A DNA stretch of 64,000 nt from Emcibacter nanhaiensis (GTDB lineage Bacteria > Pseudomonadota > Alphaproteobacteria > Sphingomonadales > Emcibacteraceae). Each line of letters begins with the position of its first letter. The stretch's first letter is position 1. The position numbers were made by a program, and so were the translations under genes. Under the pieces are notes generated by a model. That model saw nothing but the letters and a program-made list of their open reading frames with translations. It searched no databases and had not been told where the DNA came from. This document shows, one piece after another, positions 31,176 through 40,420 of this stretch. The stretch covers positions 496,001 to 560,000 of the forward strand of contig NZ_VFIY01000018.1 in NCBI RefSeq assembly GCF_006385175.1. The letters are read 5' to 3'.

Positions 31176-32603
31176 ATGACAGCGCGTAAGAACATACGTC
31201 GCCGGATTGGCAAGACAATGAAGAAGTCGGTTTTTTGCCTGATCGCGGTATTCGGCCTGCTGATCGGCAGCCAGCCCCTGGTTGCAGCTGCTGCCACCCA
31301 GAAGGAACATATCCAGGTGGAAGTAAGCAAAGGGACGCTTCTGCGCCTGAAACAGCCGGCCTCCAACATCTTCATTGCGGATCCGTCCATCGCTGACATT
31401 CAGGTGAAATCCCCCACCCTGGTTTATATCCTTGGTAAAAAGCAAGGGGAAACCAGCCTGTACGGCGTCAATGACGAAGATGAAATTCTGCTGAGTGGCG
31501 AAATTTCCGTAACCCATAACCTGGGCAGTCTCGAAAACGCCCTGAAGACCGTTATGCCGGACGCCCGGATCAACGTGAAATCCTATGAAGGCCTTCTGGT
31601 GATGACCGGGCATGTGGAAAACCCGGACCAGGCAGAAGAAGCCCGCCGCATGGCCGCAGAGTTCGTCGGCAAGGATAATACCATCATCAACCGGCTGACC
31701 ATTGCGACACCGGTACAGGTCAATCTGCGCGTACGTATTGCAGAGGTTGGCCGTGACACCATGAAACAGCTCGGCTTCAACTGGCAGAACAGTTTTGTCA
31801 ATGGCAGTACCGCCATTGGTATGTTCCAGGGATCTCAGGTCTTTAGCGTTGTTGATGGAGTGAAAAATTTTGCATCTCTGGGCCGCGGCAACAACATTGC
31901 TGGCGGATTCACCAGCGGTAACTTTGACATCAATTTCATCATTGACGCCATGGAACAGGAAGGAGTCCTGTCTGTTCTGGCCGAACCGAACCTGACCACA
32001 CTTTCCGGAGAAAGCGCCAGCTTCCTGGCCGGTGGTGAATATCCGATTCCAGTGTACGAGGACCGCAGCCTTTCCATCCAATATAAGGAATATGGTGTTG
32101 CCCTGGATTTTCAGCCGGTTGTGCTTGAGAGCGGCAAAATCAGCATGCATATCAAGCCGGAAGTCAGTCAGCTGTCTTCTGCCGGTGCGGTAAACATTGA
32201 CGGTTTCGCCATTCCTGCGCTCACCACCAGACGGGCTGACACTACCGTTGAGGTGGGCTCCGGGCAGAGCTTTGCCATTGCCGGCCTGATCCAGAACAAT
32301 GTCTCCAACAATATCGCCAAATATCCCTGGCTCGGCGACATTCCGATCCTTGGCGCCCTGTTCCGTTCGACGGAATTCCAGCGCCAGGAAACTGAACTGG
32401 TGATCATCGTCACCCCCTATATTGTCAAGCCGCACAATGACAGCACCATGCCGTTGCCCAACGACAATCTCAGAGTGGCCAATGATATGGAACTTTTCCT
32501 GCACGGCCAGTCCTATGAACTGCGTGGTCCGGAAAGTTCTCCGGCCGCCCAGGGTAAGACCGGCGAAAAGATTAAGGGTGCTGCCGGCTTCATGCTGGAC
32601 TGA
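31176..32603 (+). CDS. cpaC: Tad outer-membrane secretin CpaC/RcpA
   Basis: Secretin forming the outer-membrane pore for the Flp pilus, 475 residues. The signal peptide is LIAVFGLLIGSQPLVAAAA. The N-terminal T2SS/T3SS-like domain has LRLKQPASNIFIADPSIADI. A BON-like repeat region and the secretin core follow (EGVLSVLAEPNLTTLSGE, SASFLAGGEYPIPV, PWLGDIPILGALFRS, TELVIIVTPYIV). An alternative ATG at 31218 would also keep the signal peptide. Its lipoprotein partner CpaD follows immediately. Confidence 0.96.
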   Translation: MTARKNIRRRIGKTMKKSVFCLIAVFGLLIGSQPLVAAAATQKEHIQVEVSKGTLLRLKQPASNIFIADPSIADIQVKSPTLVYILGKKQGETSLYGVNDEDEILLSGEISVTHNLGSLENALKTVMPDARINVKSYEGLLVMTGHVENPDQAEEARRMAAEFVGKDNTIINRLTIATPVQVNLRVRIAEVGRDTMKQLGFNWQNSFVNGSTAIGMFQGSQVFSVVDGVKNFASLGRGNNIAGGFTSGNFDINFIIDAMEQEGVLSVLAEPNLTTLSGESASFLAGGEYPIPVYEDRSLSIQYKEYGVALDFQPVVLESGKISMHIKPEVSQLSSAGAVNIDGFAIPALTTRRADTTVEVGSGQSFAIAGLIQNNVSNNIAKYPWLGDIPILGALFRSTEFQRQETELVIIVTPYIVKPHNDSTMPLPNDNLRVANDMELFLHGQSYELRGPESSPAAQGKTGEKIKGAAGFMLD

Positions 32604-32614
32604 GGAGGATACTG

Positions 32615-33283
32615 ATGACAAAAAATATTCTTAAACTGATCGCTGTCGCCTCTCTTCTGATGACCGCCGGATGCGCGGGACTTCATGAAAGCACCGGCCT
32701 GGAAAACCAGAAGCGCAACAAGGTCGAAATGGTGCGTGTGCCCTATATGATGACCTTTGCAGACAACAATTATCGCCTGGATTCAGATGAGGTCCGGGCC
32801 CTGATTGCCTTCCTCGGCAACAGCAATGTCGGGTACGGCGATGAACTCAGCATGGACTTTCCGCTGGAAAAAGACGGCAGCATGTCCGACCTGAACAAAA
32901 AACGCCTTTCCTACATTGCGGAAGTCCTGAAACGACATGGCATCATCATGTCCATGGAGGTCACACCTTACGGTGTCGCCCCCAAAACCAACCAGGCCCG
33001 TCTGCTTGTTTCCCGCTATGTGGTGACACCGCCACAGTGCGGAGACTGGTCACGTGCCAGTTCATCCAACTACAACAATGCCCCCATGCAGGACTTCGGC
33101 TGCTCGACCCAGGCCAATCTTGGCCTCATGGTCGCCAATCCGCGTGACCTGATCACCGGCAACCGTTCTGATCACCCGCACGCGGAGAAGACAGCCAAAG
33201 CAGTCAATGGGTATATGACGGGCACCGCCAAAAAATCTGCCGGATCAGCGACGGGCGGCAGCAGCAGCAGCGGTTCCAAATAA
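32615..33283 (+). CDS. cpaD: Tad pilus lipoprotein CpaD
   Basis: A 222-residue CpaD/TadC-pilotin-like lipoprotein. The lipobox is LLMTAGC with Cys at about residue 20. The body contains VRVPYMMTFADNNYRLDSDE and VVTPPQCGDWSRASSSNYNN, then DFGCSTQANLGLMVANPRDL, the hallmark of CpaD. The tail is Gly/Ser-rich. GAGGAGGATACTG precedes the ATG. It is required in other systems for outer-membrane localisation of the secretin. Confidence 0.95.
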   Translation: MTKNILKLIAVASLLMTAGCAGLHESTGLENQKRNKVEMVRVPYMMTFADNNYRLDSDEVRALIAFLGNSNVGYGDELSMDFPLEKDGSMSDLNKKRLSYIAEVLKRHGIIMSMEVTPYGVAPKTNQARLLVSRYVVTPPQCGDWSRASSSNYNNAPMQDFGCSTQANLGLMVANPRDLITGNRSDHPHAEKTAKAVNGYMTGTAKKSAGSATGGSSSSGSK

Positions 33284-33294
33284 GGGAATTTGAG

Positions 33295-34551
33295 ATGAGT
33301 GTAGCGAGCCTTTTGAAAAAAGAAGACAGTTCAGCCGAGAATATTTTCGGCGCCTTTGTCTGTGATGACGAGACCACCCAGGCTCTTGTGCCGGTCCTGA
33401 CGGAGCGAGGCTGGAATCCTGCCGGAATCAAAACGGGCGGAATCGAAAGCGCCATCAGAACCCTTTCGACCCTGCCCTCTCCCCAGTTCCTGGTTGTGGA
33501 TATTTCAAAATCCGCAGATCCCATGGACGACCTGACATCACTTGCGGAAGTGGTGGAACCCGGCACCATGGTGATTACCCTGGGAAATACCAATGATATC
33601 ACGCTTTACCGGGAACTGATTTCTTACGGAATTCATGACTATCTGGTTAAACCGGTAACCGCCGACCAGCTTCGGGACACTATATCGTCTGCCGAGCATG
33701 CCGCACGCATTCCCGAAGAAACAACGGTCGCTGCCACGGCAGAAGATACCGACAAACTGGTCGCGGTAGTAGGCGTGCGCGGCGGTGTGGGCACCAGCAC
33801 CGTGGCCACCAGCATGGCCTGGATACTGGCCCATGACAAGAAGCGTCCGACCGCGCTGCTGGATATGGATATTTATTTCGGCACCGGCGCCCTGTCCTTT
33901 GACCTGGAGCCGGGCCGCGGCCTGTGTGACGCCCTGGAAAACCCGAGCCGTGTAGACGGCCTGTTCATCGAGCGTGCCATGATCAAGGAAAGCGACAATT
34001 TGTCGATCCTCGGCTCCGAGGCACCGTTGAACGATCCCACCTATACGGATCCGGCGGCCCTGAGTCACCTGTTGACCGAGCTGAAAAACAACTTCAAATA
34101 TGTGGTGCTTGACCTGCCGAAGAACACGGTAGCCGACTACCCCCTACTGCTGTCCGAGGCCGACGAGATCATTCTTGTTTCCGACCTCAGCCTTGCCGCA
34201 ACCCGGGATACCATCCGCTTCCTGGCCTTCTGCAAAACCGTTGCGCCCGAAGCAGACGTCAAGGTGCTGCTGAATAAAGTGGCCGGGCCGGGACAGGTGG
34301 AAGTTGAGAAAAAAGACTTCGAAGCCTCCATCGAACGCGCCGTGGACTGGGAAATCCCCCTGGACAGCAAACTGATGATCCAGGTGTCCAAATCCGGCAA
34401 ACCGCTGCCCCAGGCGGCAAAACACAGCAAGCCGGTCAAGACTCTCAATCTGATCTGTGACGACCTTCTTGGCAACAGTGAAACAGAGGCCAGCGTGCCC
34501 TTCTGGAAAAAATTTGCACAGAATAAAAAAGAAGCCAGCAAGAAGAAATAA
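33295..34551 (+). CDS. cpaE: Tad pilus localisation ATPase CpaE/TadZ
   Basis: A 418-residue ParA/MinD-superfamily protein with an N-terminal receiver-like domain (ENIFGAFVCDDETTQALVPV, YGIHDYLVKPVTADQLRDTI). The ATPase domain follows. Its Walker A is deviant, GVRGGVGTSTVATSMAW, lacking the usual leading lysine of KGGVGKT. This is typical of TadZ. It directs the Tad machine to the cell pole in Caulobacter. It lies between cpaD and cpaF in the usual order. Confidence 0.95.
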   Translation: MSVASLLKKEDSSAENIFGAFVCDDETTQALVPVLTERGWNPAGIKTGGIESAIRTLSTLPSPQFLVVDISKSADPMDDLTSLAEVVEPGTMVITLGNTNDITLYRELISYGIHDYLVKPVTADQLRDTISSAEHAARIPEETTVAATAEDTDKLVAVVGVRGGVGTSTVATSMAWILAHDKKRPTALLDMDIYFGTGALSFDLEPGRGLCDALENPSRVDGLFIERAMIKESDNLSILGSEAPLNDPTYTDPAALSHLLTELKNNFKYVVLDLPKNTVADYPLLLSEADEIILVSDLSLAATRDTIRFLAFCKTVAPEADVKVLLNKVAGPGQVEVEKKDFEASIERAVDWEIPLDSKLMIQVSKSGKPLPQAAKHSKPVKTLNLICDDLLGNSETEASVPFWKKFAQNKKEASKKK

Positions 34552-34563
34552 TCGCGAGAAACC

Positions 34564-36294
34564 ATGAAACCAGCGTTCGGACGTAAAGCAGCACCAGGCA
34601 CAAAACCGGCCTTCCCCGCGGGGAAATCCGGCGGGCCGGCAGGATTCGGAAAAGGCGGCGATCAGCCCGAGATCGCAGCTTCCGCAGCCACGCCGGCGCC
34701 GGTTCCCCAGGAAAGCGGGTCCAATGCCAGCATGGTGGACCAGGCTTTTGACCTGATTGAACCTGTACTGCAGGAACGTATTGATCCTGCAGCGGCCCGT
34801 GAAATGGACCGCAACGAGGTCAGGAAGGCCATTGATGAACTGATCGACGAAATGAGCGCCAGCCACAGCCTCCAGCTCAATGAACTGGAGCGGCGGGATC
34901 TCCTGACGGTTCTCCTCAACGACCTTCTCACCTCTGAAAGCAAGGCGAGCCAGGAAGCCGAGGAAGAAGCGGAAAGCAGCGCCCGCAAACAGCGGGAAAC
35001 AAAGACCCAGAGCGCCGAGCAGATCCAGCAGGCCAGCCAGGACAGCATCATGGAGGCCAAGGATCGCCTGCAGCCCCTGTTGCTGGAATATATTGATGCC
35101 TCTGCCGCCAACGAGATGGACCGCGCAGAGCTGGCGGAACAGGTTAGTGAAGCCGTCAACGAGTTGATGGCGCAGGAAAAAATCAACCTGAACCTGCGCG
35201 AGCAGCGTGAACTGGTCAATATGCTGCTTCACGACATGCTCGGCCTCGGCCCCCTGGAACCGCTTCTCGAAGATGAAACCGTCACCGAGATCATGGTCAA
35301 CGGACCGAAACAGATTTATATCGAGAAAAACGGTAAACTGACCCTGTCAGATGTCACCTTCCGGGACAATCAGCATCTGATGAATATCTGTACCAGGATC
35401 GTGACGGCTGTCGGCCGGCGCGTGGACGAAACCACCCCGATCTGTGACGCCCGCCTGGCAGACGGCAGTCGTGTGAACATCATTATCCCGCCGCTGGCCA
35501 TCGACGGGGCCTCCATCTCGATCCGTAAGTTCGCCAAGCAGAAAATCACCATCGACAAAATGCTGGACTTCGGTTCCCTGTCCCCGCAAATGGCGACGGT
35601 TCTGAAAATTGCATCCGCCTGTCGCCTGAATATCCTGATTTCCGGCGGTACGGGTTCCGGTAAAACAACCATGCTGAACGCCCTGTCCCGCATGATTGAT
35701 ACCGGCGAGCGTGTCGTCACCATCGAGGATACGGCCGAGCTCCAGATGCAGCAGCCCCATGTGGTGCGCCTGGAAACCCGTCCGGCCAACCTGGAGGGCA
35801 AAGGGGAAATCAGCATGCGCGACCTGGTGAAAAACGCCCTGCGTATGCGTCCCGACCGCATCATCCTCGGTGAGGTCCGTGGCGCCGAGGCTTTCGACGT
35901 GCTGCAGGCCATGAACACGGGCCATGACGGCTCCATGTGTACGCTGCACGCCAACAACCCCCGCGAAGCCCTGACCCGTATGGAAAACATGATCGGTATG
36001 GCCGACCTGAAACTGCCGCCCAAGGCGGTTCGCGAACAGATCGCCGGCGCCGTGGACCTGATCGTACAGATTTCCCGTATGCGTGACGGGGGCCGCCGCA
36101 CCTGCGCCGTGACAGAGGTCGTGGGCATGGAAGGCGACATCATCACCACCCAGGACCTGTTCCTTTATGAATTTACCGGAGAGGATGCGGACGGAAAACT
36201 GATAGGCAACTTCAAGTCTACAGGCGTCCGTCCGCATTTTACCGAGAAAGCCGAATATTATGGCTTGCACCGGGCTCTCCTGGAAGCGTTATAG
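34564..36294 (+). CDS. cpaF: Tad secretion ATPase CpaF/TadA with duplicated N-terminal domain
   Basis: Hexameric motor ATPase of 576 residues. The catalytic part has ETVTEIMVNGPKQIYIEKNG, Walker A SGGTGSGKTT (360-369), ETRPANLEGKGEISMRDLVK and the His-box MNTGHDGSMCTLHANNPREA. Unusually, the N-terminal helical domain occurs twice. Residues 64-123 and 168-227 align without gaps over 60 positions with about 24 identities (both contain EMDR and end in LL-D-L), joined by a Glu-rich linker. The family normally has one copy. The N-terminal 50 residues are Pro/Gly/Ala-rich. Confidence 0.96.
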   Translation: MKPAFGRKAAPGTKPAFPAGKSGGPAGFGKGGDQPEIAASAATPAPVPQESGSNASMVDQAFDLIEPVLQERIDPAAAREMDRNEVRKAIDELIDEMSASHSLQLNELERRDLLTVLLNDLLTSESKASQEAEEEAESSARKQRETKTQSAEQIQQASQDSIMEAKDRLQPLLLEYIDASAANEMDRAELAEQVSEAVNELMAQEKINLNLREQRELVNMLLHDMLGLGPLEPLLEDETVTEIMVNGPKQIYIEKNGKLTLSDVTFRDNQHLMNICTRIVTAVGRRVDETTPICDARLADGSRVNIIIPPLAIDGASISIRKFAKQKITIDKMLDFGSLSPQMATVLKIASACRLNILISGGTGSGKTTMLNALSRMIDTGERVVTIEDTAELQMQQPHVVRLETRPANLEGKGEISMRDLVKNALRMRPDRIILGEVRGAEAFDVLQAMNTGHDGSMCTLHANNPREALTRMENMIGMADLKLPPKAVREQIAGAVDLIVQISRMRDGGRRTCAVTEVVGMEGDIITTQDLFLYEFTGEDADGKLIGNFKSTGVRPHFTEKAEYYGLHRALLEAL

Positions 36295-36303
36295 GATGGA
36301 ACC

Positions 36304-37287
36304 ATGACAGTAGATAACCCAACCATCGTAATGATCGGCATATTTACCGGGGTCTTTCTTGTCCTGGCGACCATTGCCCTTGCCGCCGGTCTGCTTGGCA
36401 ACAAGCAAAAGGTCATCCAGGGTCGCCTGCGCAAGGCCATTGGCCGACACCAGAAAAAGGGCCTGGGTTCGGAAAACGGGGCAAAAAAATCCCTGTTCAT
36501 CAAACAGGAAAAATCCTTTTTCGACCAGTTTGTGCCGCGTCCCGATGAACTGCGCAAGCGCCTGCGGAGAACCGGTTTTTCCATCCAGTTCAAACACTAT
36601 ATCCTGGCCAGCTTCGGCGTAGCCGTGGTCGTCAGCGTTTTGGTAAAATTATTCGGCGGGCTCAGCGCCGCACCGAGTATTATGGTCGGCCTTGCCGCCG
36701 GTCTGGCGATCCCGCATCTGGTGATCTCCTCCATGATCAAAAAACGCCTGACCAAATTTACCACCCAGTTTCCCGAAGCCATCGACCTGATCGTCAGGGG
36801 CCTGAAAGCCGGTCTCCCGGTGACGGAGTCCATCGGCAGCGTGGGCCGGGAAATGGATGATCCCATCGCCGTTGAATTTACCAAAATCATCGACGATATC
36901 CGCCTCGGCAAAACCCTGGATGAAGCGCTGTGGAAAGCCGCTGACCGCCTGGACACGCCGGAGTTCAAATTCTTTGTCATCAGCCTGTCCGTGCAGCAGG
37001 AAACCGGGGGCAACCTGGCGGAAACGCTGGAAAACCTGTCCATCATCCTGCGCGGCCGCAGCCAGCTGAAACTGAAGGTGAAAGCGATGTCGTCCGAAGG
37101 TAAGGCCAGTGCCTATATCATCGGCTCCCTGCCGTTCATCATGTGCGGCATTCTGACCATGCTGAACTATGACTATATGTCCGTCCTGTTTACCGACCCG
37201 CGCGGCCAGGTTGCCATGGTTGGCGGCCTGATCTGGATGGGAATCGGCATGTTCATCATTTCCAAACTGATTAATTTCGAGGTGTGA
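36304..37287 (+). CDS. tadB: Tad inner-membrane platform protein TadB
   Basis: A 327-residue T2SSF-domain protein. The N-terminal helix is IGIFTGVFLVLATIALAAGL. The platform domain has FPEAIDLIVRGLKAGLPVTE and GNLAETLENLSIILRGR. Terminal helices near IIGSLPFIMCGILTML close it. With TadC it forms the membrane platform driven by CpaF. It starts 9 bp after cpaF and its stop is 2 bp before the tadC ATG. Confidence 0.95.
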   Translation: MTVDNPTIVMIGIFTGVFLVLATIALAAGLLGNKQKVIQGRLRKAIGRHQKKGLGSENGAKKSLFIKQEKSFFDQFVPRPDELRKRLRRTGFSIQFKHYILASFGVAVVVSVLVKLFGGLSAAPSIMVGLAAGLAIPHLVISSMIKKRLTKFTTQFPEAIDLIVRGLKAGLPVTESIGSVGREMDDPIAVEFTKIIDDIRLGKTLDEALWKAADRLDTPEFKFFVISLSVQQETGGNLAETLENLSIILRGRSQLKLKVKAMSSEGKASAYIIGSLPFIMCGILTMLNYDYMSVLFTDPRGQVAMVGGLIWMGIGMFIISKLINFEV

Positions 37288-37289
37288 CC

Positions 37290-38261
37290 ATGGAACAACT
37301 TCTGCCCGCAGGGATCACCATAGAAGACATCATCACTGCTTTCGCAGGCTTATCCGCCTTTATGGTGGTCATGGCCATCTGGAGCACCGGCATCGTCAAG
37401 GATTCCATGCACGGTCGCCTCAAGGCGCTGCAGGACAGACGCTCCGACCTGAAACGCGGCTATGTGGCCCCGGTCAAGCGCCGCACCACCGTCAAGTCCA
37501 CCAAACACATGGGCCTGATGAACAAAGTGGTCAAAAGCCTGAACCTGCTGAAAAACGAACAGACGGAAAAATACCAGAAAAAGCTGGTCCAGGCCGGTTA
37601 CAGGGGCAAAGACGCCCTGGTGATTTTCATGTTCTGCAAGCTGGTGCTGCCGCTTCTGGTGGGGGTGATCGCCGTGGTCCTGATTTACGGGCTCGGCCTG
37701 TTCGACCTGTCCGCCATGATGAAGGCCTTTGCCTGCATCGGTTCGGTGCTGCTGGCGTCCTATTTCCCGGAAATCATCCTCAAGAATGCCACCGACAAGC
37801 GCAATACCGCCATGCAGAAATCCCTGCCCGACTTCCTCGACCTGCTGGTCATTTGTGCGGAAGCCGGCCTGACACTGGACTCCGCCCTGCAGCGTGTGGT
37901 CAGGGAACTTGGCAACACCTGCGCGGAACTGGCGGATGAGCTCGGTCTTACTGCTGTGGAACTGGGCTTTCTGCCGGACCGCAAGCAGGCCCTGATGAAC
38001 CTGTCCGAACGTGTCTCCCTGCCCTCCGTCAAGGCCGTGACCGCGACTCTGATCCAGTCCGAACGCTATGGTACGCCACTGGCTCAGTCGCTCAGGGTTC
38101 TGTCCAATGAATTCCGGCACGAACGGATCATGAAGGCCGAGGAGAAGGCCGCACGCCTGCCGGCGACCATGACGATTCCACTGATCCTGTTTATCCTGCC
38201 GACCCTGTTTGTGGTGCTGATGGGCCCTGCGACCTGCCAGTTGGCGGACAACCTGGTTTAA
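37290..38261 (+). CDS. tadC: Tad inner-membrane platform protein TadC
   Basis: A 323-residue T2SSF-domain protein paralogous to TadB. It has an N-terminal helix (IITAFAGLSAFMVVMAIW), then LPDFLDLLVICAEAGLTLDS and RMNL-like helices, and RHERIMKAEEKAARLPATMT. A final helix is IPLILFILPTLFVVLM. ATG 37290 (GAGGTGTGACC upstream) is preferred over the overlapping GTG at 37284. It closes the core machine genes before the TadE-like pseudopilins. Confidence 0.94.
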   Translation: MEQLLPAGITIEDIITAFAGLSAFMVVMAIWSTGIVKDSMHGRLKALQDRRSDLKRGYVAPVKRRTTVKSTKHMGLMNKVVKSLNLLKNEQTEKYQKKLVQAGYRGKDALVIFMFCKLVLPLLVGVIAVVLIYGLGLFDLSAMMKAFACIGSVLLASYFPEIILKNATDKRNTAMQKSLPDFLDLLVICAEAGLTLDSALQRVVRELGNTCAELADELGLTAVELGFLPDRKQALMNLSERVSLPSVKAVTATLIQSERYGTPLAQSLRVLSNEFRHERIMKAEEKAARLPATMTIPLILFILPTLFVVLMGPATCQLADNLV

Positions 38262-38330
38262 CCTGAAATAACAACGCAAGGAGAGCTTGTTAGTCAACGG
38301 CAATTTGCCAAAGAATGAGGAGCTCCAGAT

Positions 38331-38972
38331 ATGAATATGGCGAATGAACTGCGAAAAAGGCGAATGGGATGCCTTTTTGCAAACTTGAAAAAGGACGAAA
38401 AGGGGGCGGCCCTGATCGAGGCCGCTTTTGTCCTGCCGACCCTGTTGTTGATGATCATCGGCACCCTTGAAATCGGCGGTGTCATGCTGAGCAACACCCT
38501 TCTCGAAGGCGCCATTGCCGATGCCTCCCGACAGGGGATCACCGGCTACACGGTGGACGGCATGACCCGCGAGGAATATATCACCCAGGTCCTGGAGGAC
38601 AGCACCTTCGGCTTTATCAAACTGGACAATCTGGTGATCACCAACAAAGTCTATGACAGCTTCACGGAAATCGCCACCGCCGAACCCTACACGGATGTGG
38701 ACGAGGACGGTTCTTACACCAACGGCGTGGACAGCTTTACCGACCTGAACTGCAATAACCACTGGGACTCAGATATCGGGGAAAGCGGTGTGGGCGGCCC
38801 CGGCGCCGTTGTGGTTTATACCGCCGAATATGACGCCGATTTCCTGACCGGTTTCTTTGCCCAGGCGATCGGCGATGAAGACGGCAGGATCCGTATCGAG
38901 GCCAGCACCGCGGTGAAGAACGAGCCCTATGGCTCCCCCACCGCCGACTGCAGCCCCCAAGTGAAAACCTGA
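38331..38972 (+). CDS. TadE-like minor pilin 1
   Basis: A 213-residue TadE-like pseudopilin. The N-terminal signature is KDEKGAALIEAAFVLPTLLL: positive charges, Gly-Ala cleavage site and Glu+5 before a hydrophobic helix. The remaining ~170 residues are soluble, periplasmic and rich in Asp/Thr (YTDVDEDGSYTNGVDSFTD). GAGGAGCTCCAGAT precedes the ATG. It follows tadC and is co-transcribed with another TadE-like gene. It presumably forms part of the pilus tip or assembly complex. Confidence 0.9.
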   Translation: MNMANELRKRRMGCLFANLKKDEKGAALIEAAFVLPTLLLMIIGTLEIGGVMLSNTLLEGAIADASRQGITGYTVDGMTREEYITQVLEDSTFGFIKLDNLVITNKVYDSFTEIATAEPYTDVDEDGSYTNGVDSFTDLNCNNHWDSDIGESGVGGPGAVVVYTAEYDADFLTGFFAQAIGDEDGRIRIEASTAVKNEPYGSPTADCSPQVKT

Positions 38973-38986
38973 GGAAGGAGACTGTC

Positions 38987-39595
38987 ATGAAAAATGGTAC
39001 CCTTGTCACGGGACTGTTCAGGCGGCTGTTCCGCAAGCAGGACGGCACGATCCTGATGGAATTTGCCTATACTTTTCCGATCATCCTGATGCTGCTGATT
39101 GGCGGTTTTGAAACTTTCCGCATCCTGTTGATCGAACGAAAGGTCAACCAGACGGTAAATGCGGTCTCCAACCTGGTGTCCCAGAATGAAATTCTGCCTG
39201 CGGAAATGATTACCGACACCTTCGACGCGGTCGACAATGTGATGGCGCCGTTCGATATCAACAGCGGTGGCCGGGTGATTGTTTCACGGTTCAAGGGCAC
39301 ACCGTCGGGGACACTGATCACTGACCAGTGCATCTCGGGAAACGGCATAATTGCCGAGAGCAAGTTCGGCAACCAGAATGAATATGCCGATCTTGAAAAC
39401 ATTCCGGGCACATTCACCCTGGCTGACGATGAAATCGCCATCGTGGCCGAAGTCTTTTTCAGGTACGAGCCCATGTTTGTGGACCTGAGCTTTATCTTCC
39501 CCACCAACCTGTACCAGCAACGGCAGGTCTACCAGATTTCGGTGCATAAACCGCGTTTCGGCGATACCGATTTCACCGAAGGCTGCCCGGCCTGA
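38987..39595 (+). CDS. TadE/TadG-like minor pilin 2
   Basis: A 202-residue TadE/TadG-like protein. It starts with a short cytoplasmic leader and FRKQDGTILMEFAYTFPIIL, in which Glu is within the hydrophobic segment as in pseudopilins. A periplasmic domain follows (VDNVMAPFDINSGGRVIVSR, LADDEIAIVAEVFFRYEPMF). A von Willebrand domain, typical of full TadG, is absent. It is the last tad gene here and converges with a TauE/SafE permease gene. No TadD or full-length TadG gene is in the window. Confidence 0.87.
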   Translation: MKNGTLVTGLFRRLFRKQDGTILMEFAYTFPIILMLLIGGFETFRILLIERKVNQTVNAVSNLVSQNEILPAEMITDTFDAVDNVMAPFDINSGGRVIVSRFKGTPSGTLITDQCISGNGIIAESKFGNQNEYADLENIPGTFTLADDEIAIVAEVFFRYEPMFVDLSFIFPTNLYQQRQVYQISVHKPRFGDTDFTEGCPA

Positions 39596-39610
39596 CCGGA
39601 AAGCTCGTAC

Positions 39611-40420
39611 TCAAAGTGACGTCACCAGCATGCGGATCGCCATAAAGCCGAGGATAAAGGCGAAGGTGATCCGCAGCTTGTCGTCATCCATCCGGTGGGC
39701 AACCCGGACCCCCAGCGGCGTCGCCAGCATGGTGGCGGGAATGACACAGAGAACCGCCATCATATTCACATAGCCCAGGCTATAGGGTGGCAGCCCCTCC
39801 GCCGACCAGCCGGTGATCATGAAACCGATCGCCCCCGGCAGGGCGATCAGAAAGCCGATGGCGGCGGAGGTTCCCACGGCCCGGTGAATGCTGTAGCCGA
39901 GCTTGCTGAGCACCGGGACGCTGAAGGTGCCGCCGCCGATCCCCATCAGGGCGGAGATGCTGCCGATAAAGAACCCGCTGATGACTTCGAGCACCCGGCC
40001 GTCGCCGTTTTTGGACGTCACCTCCCGGCGCACCACCGCCAGCCGGATAGCGACCAGGAGCGCCACCACCCCGAAGATCAGAGACAAGACCTGGCCCCGG
40101 AGACTATCCGCCAGGATGGATCCCACCATCACGCCGAGGATCACGGTCGGCGCCATATATTTCAAGAGCTGGAAATGCACCGCCCCCTTGCCGTGATGGG
40201 ACCGGGCCGAGACGATGGAGGTGGGGACAATAGTCGCCAGCGATGTTCCGACCGCCATATGCATGGTCAGTCCCGGTGCAATGCCGGCCTGTTCGAAAAT
40301 AAAATGCAGCACCGGCACCAGCACGATCCCGCCGCCAACCCCGAGCATCCCGGCCAGGACACCGGCGAAACCGGACGCCGCGACCAACAACACCACAAAA
40401 ACCCAGATATTCTCCAACAT
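39611..40420 (-). CDS. TauE/SafE-family membrane permease
   Basis: A 269-residue inner-membrane protein of the sulfite-exporter TauE/SafE (DUF81) family. About eight hydrophobic segments are visible. Motifs include MLGVGGGIVLVPVLHFIF, MAVGTSLATIVPTSIVSA and a second-half equivalent, LMGIGGGTFSVPVLSKLG, then RAVGTSAAIGFLIALPGAIG. ATG 40420 is preceded by AGAGGAGAAT; the longer upstream frame has no start signal. The family transports sulfonates or related anions, but the substrate is not readable here. It is divergent from the histidine kinase gene. Confidence 0.92.
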   Translation of the reverse strand: MLENIWVFVVLLVAASGFAGVLAGMLGVGGGIVLVPVLHFIFEQAGIAPGLTMHMAVGTSLATIVPTSIVSARSHHGKGAVHFQLLKYMAPTVILGVMVGSILADSLRGQVLSLIFGVVALLVAIRLAVVRREVTSKNGDGRVLEVISGFFIGSISALMGIGGGTFSVPVLSKLGYSIHRAVGTSAAIGFLIALPGAIGFMITGWSAEGLPPYSLGYVNMMAVLCVIPATMLATPLGVRVAHRMDDDKLRITFAFILGFMAIRMLVTSL

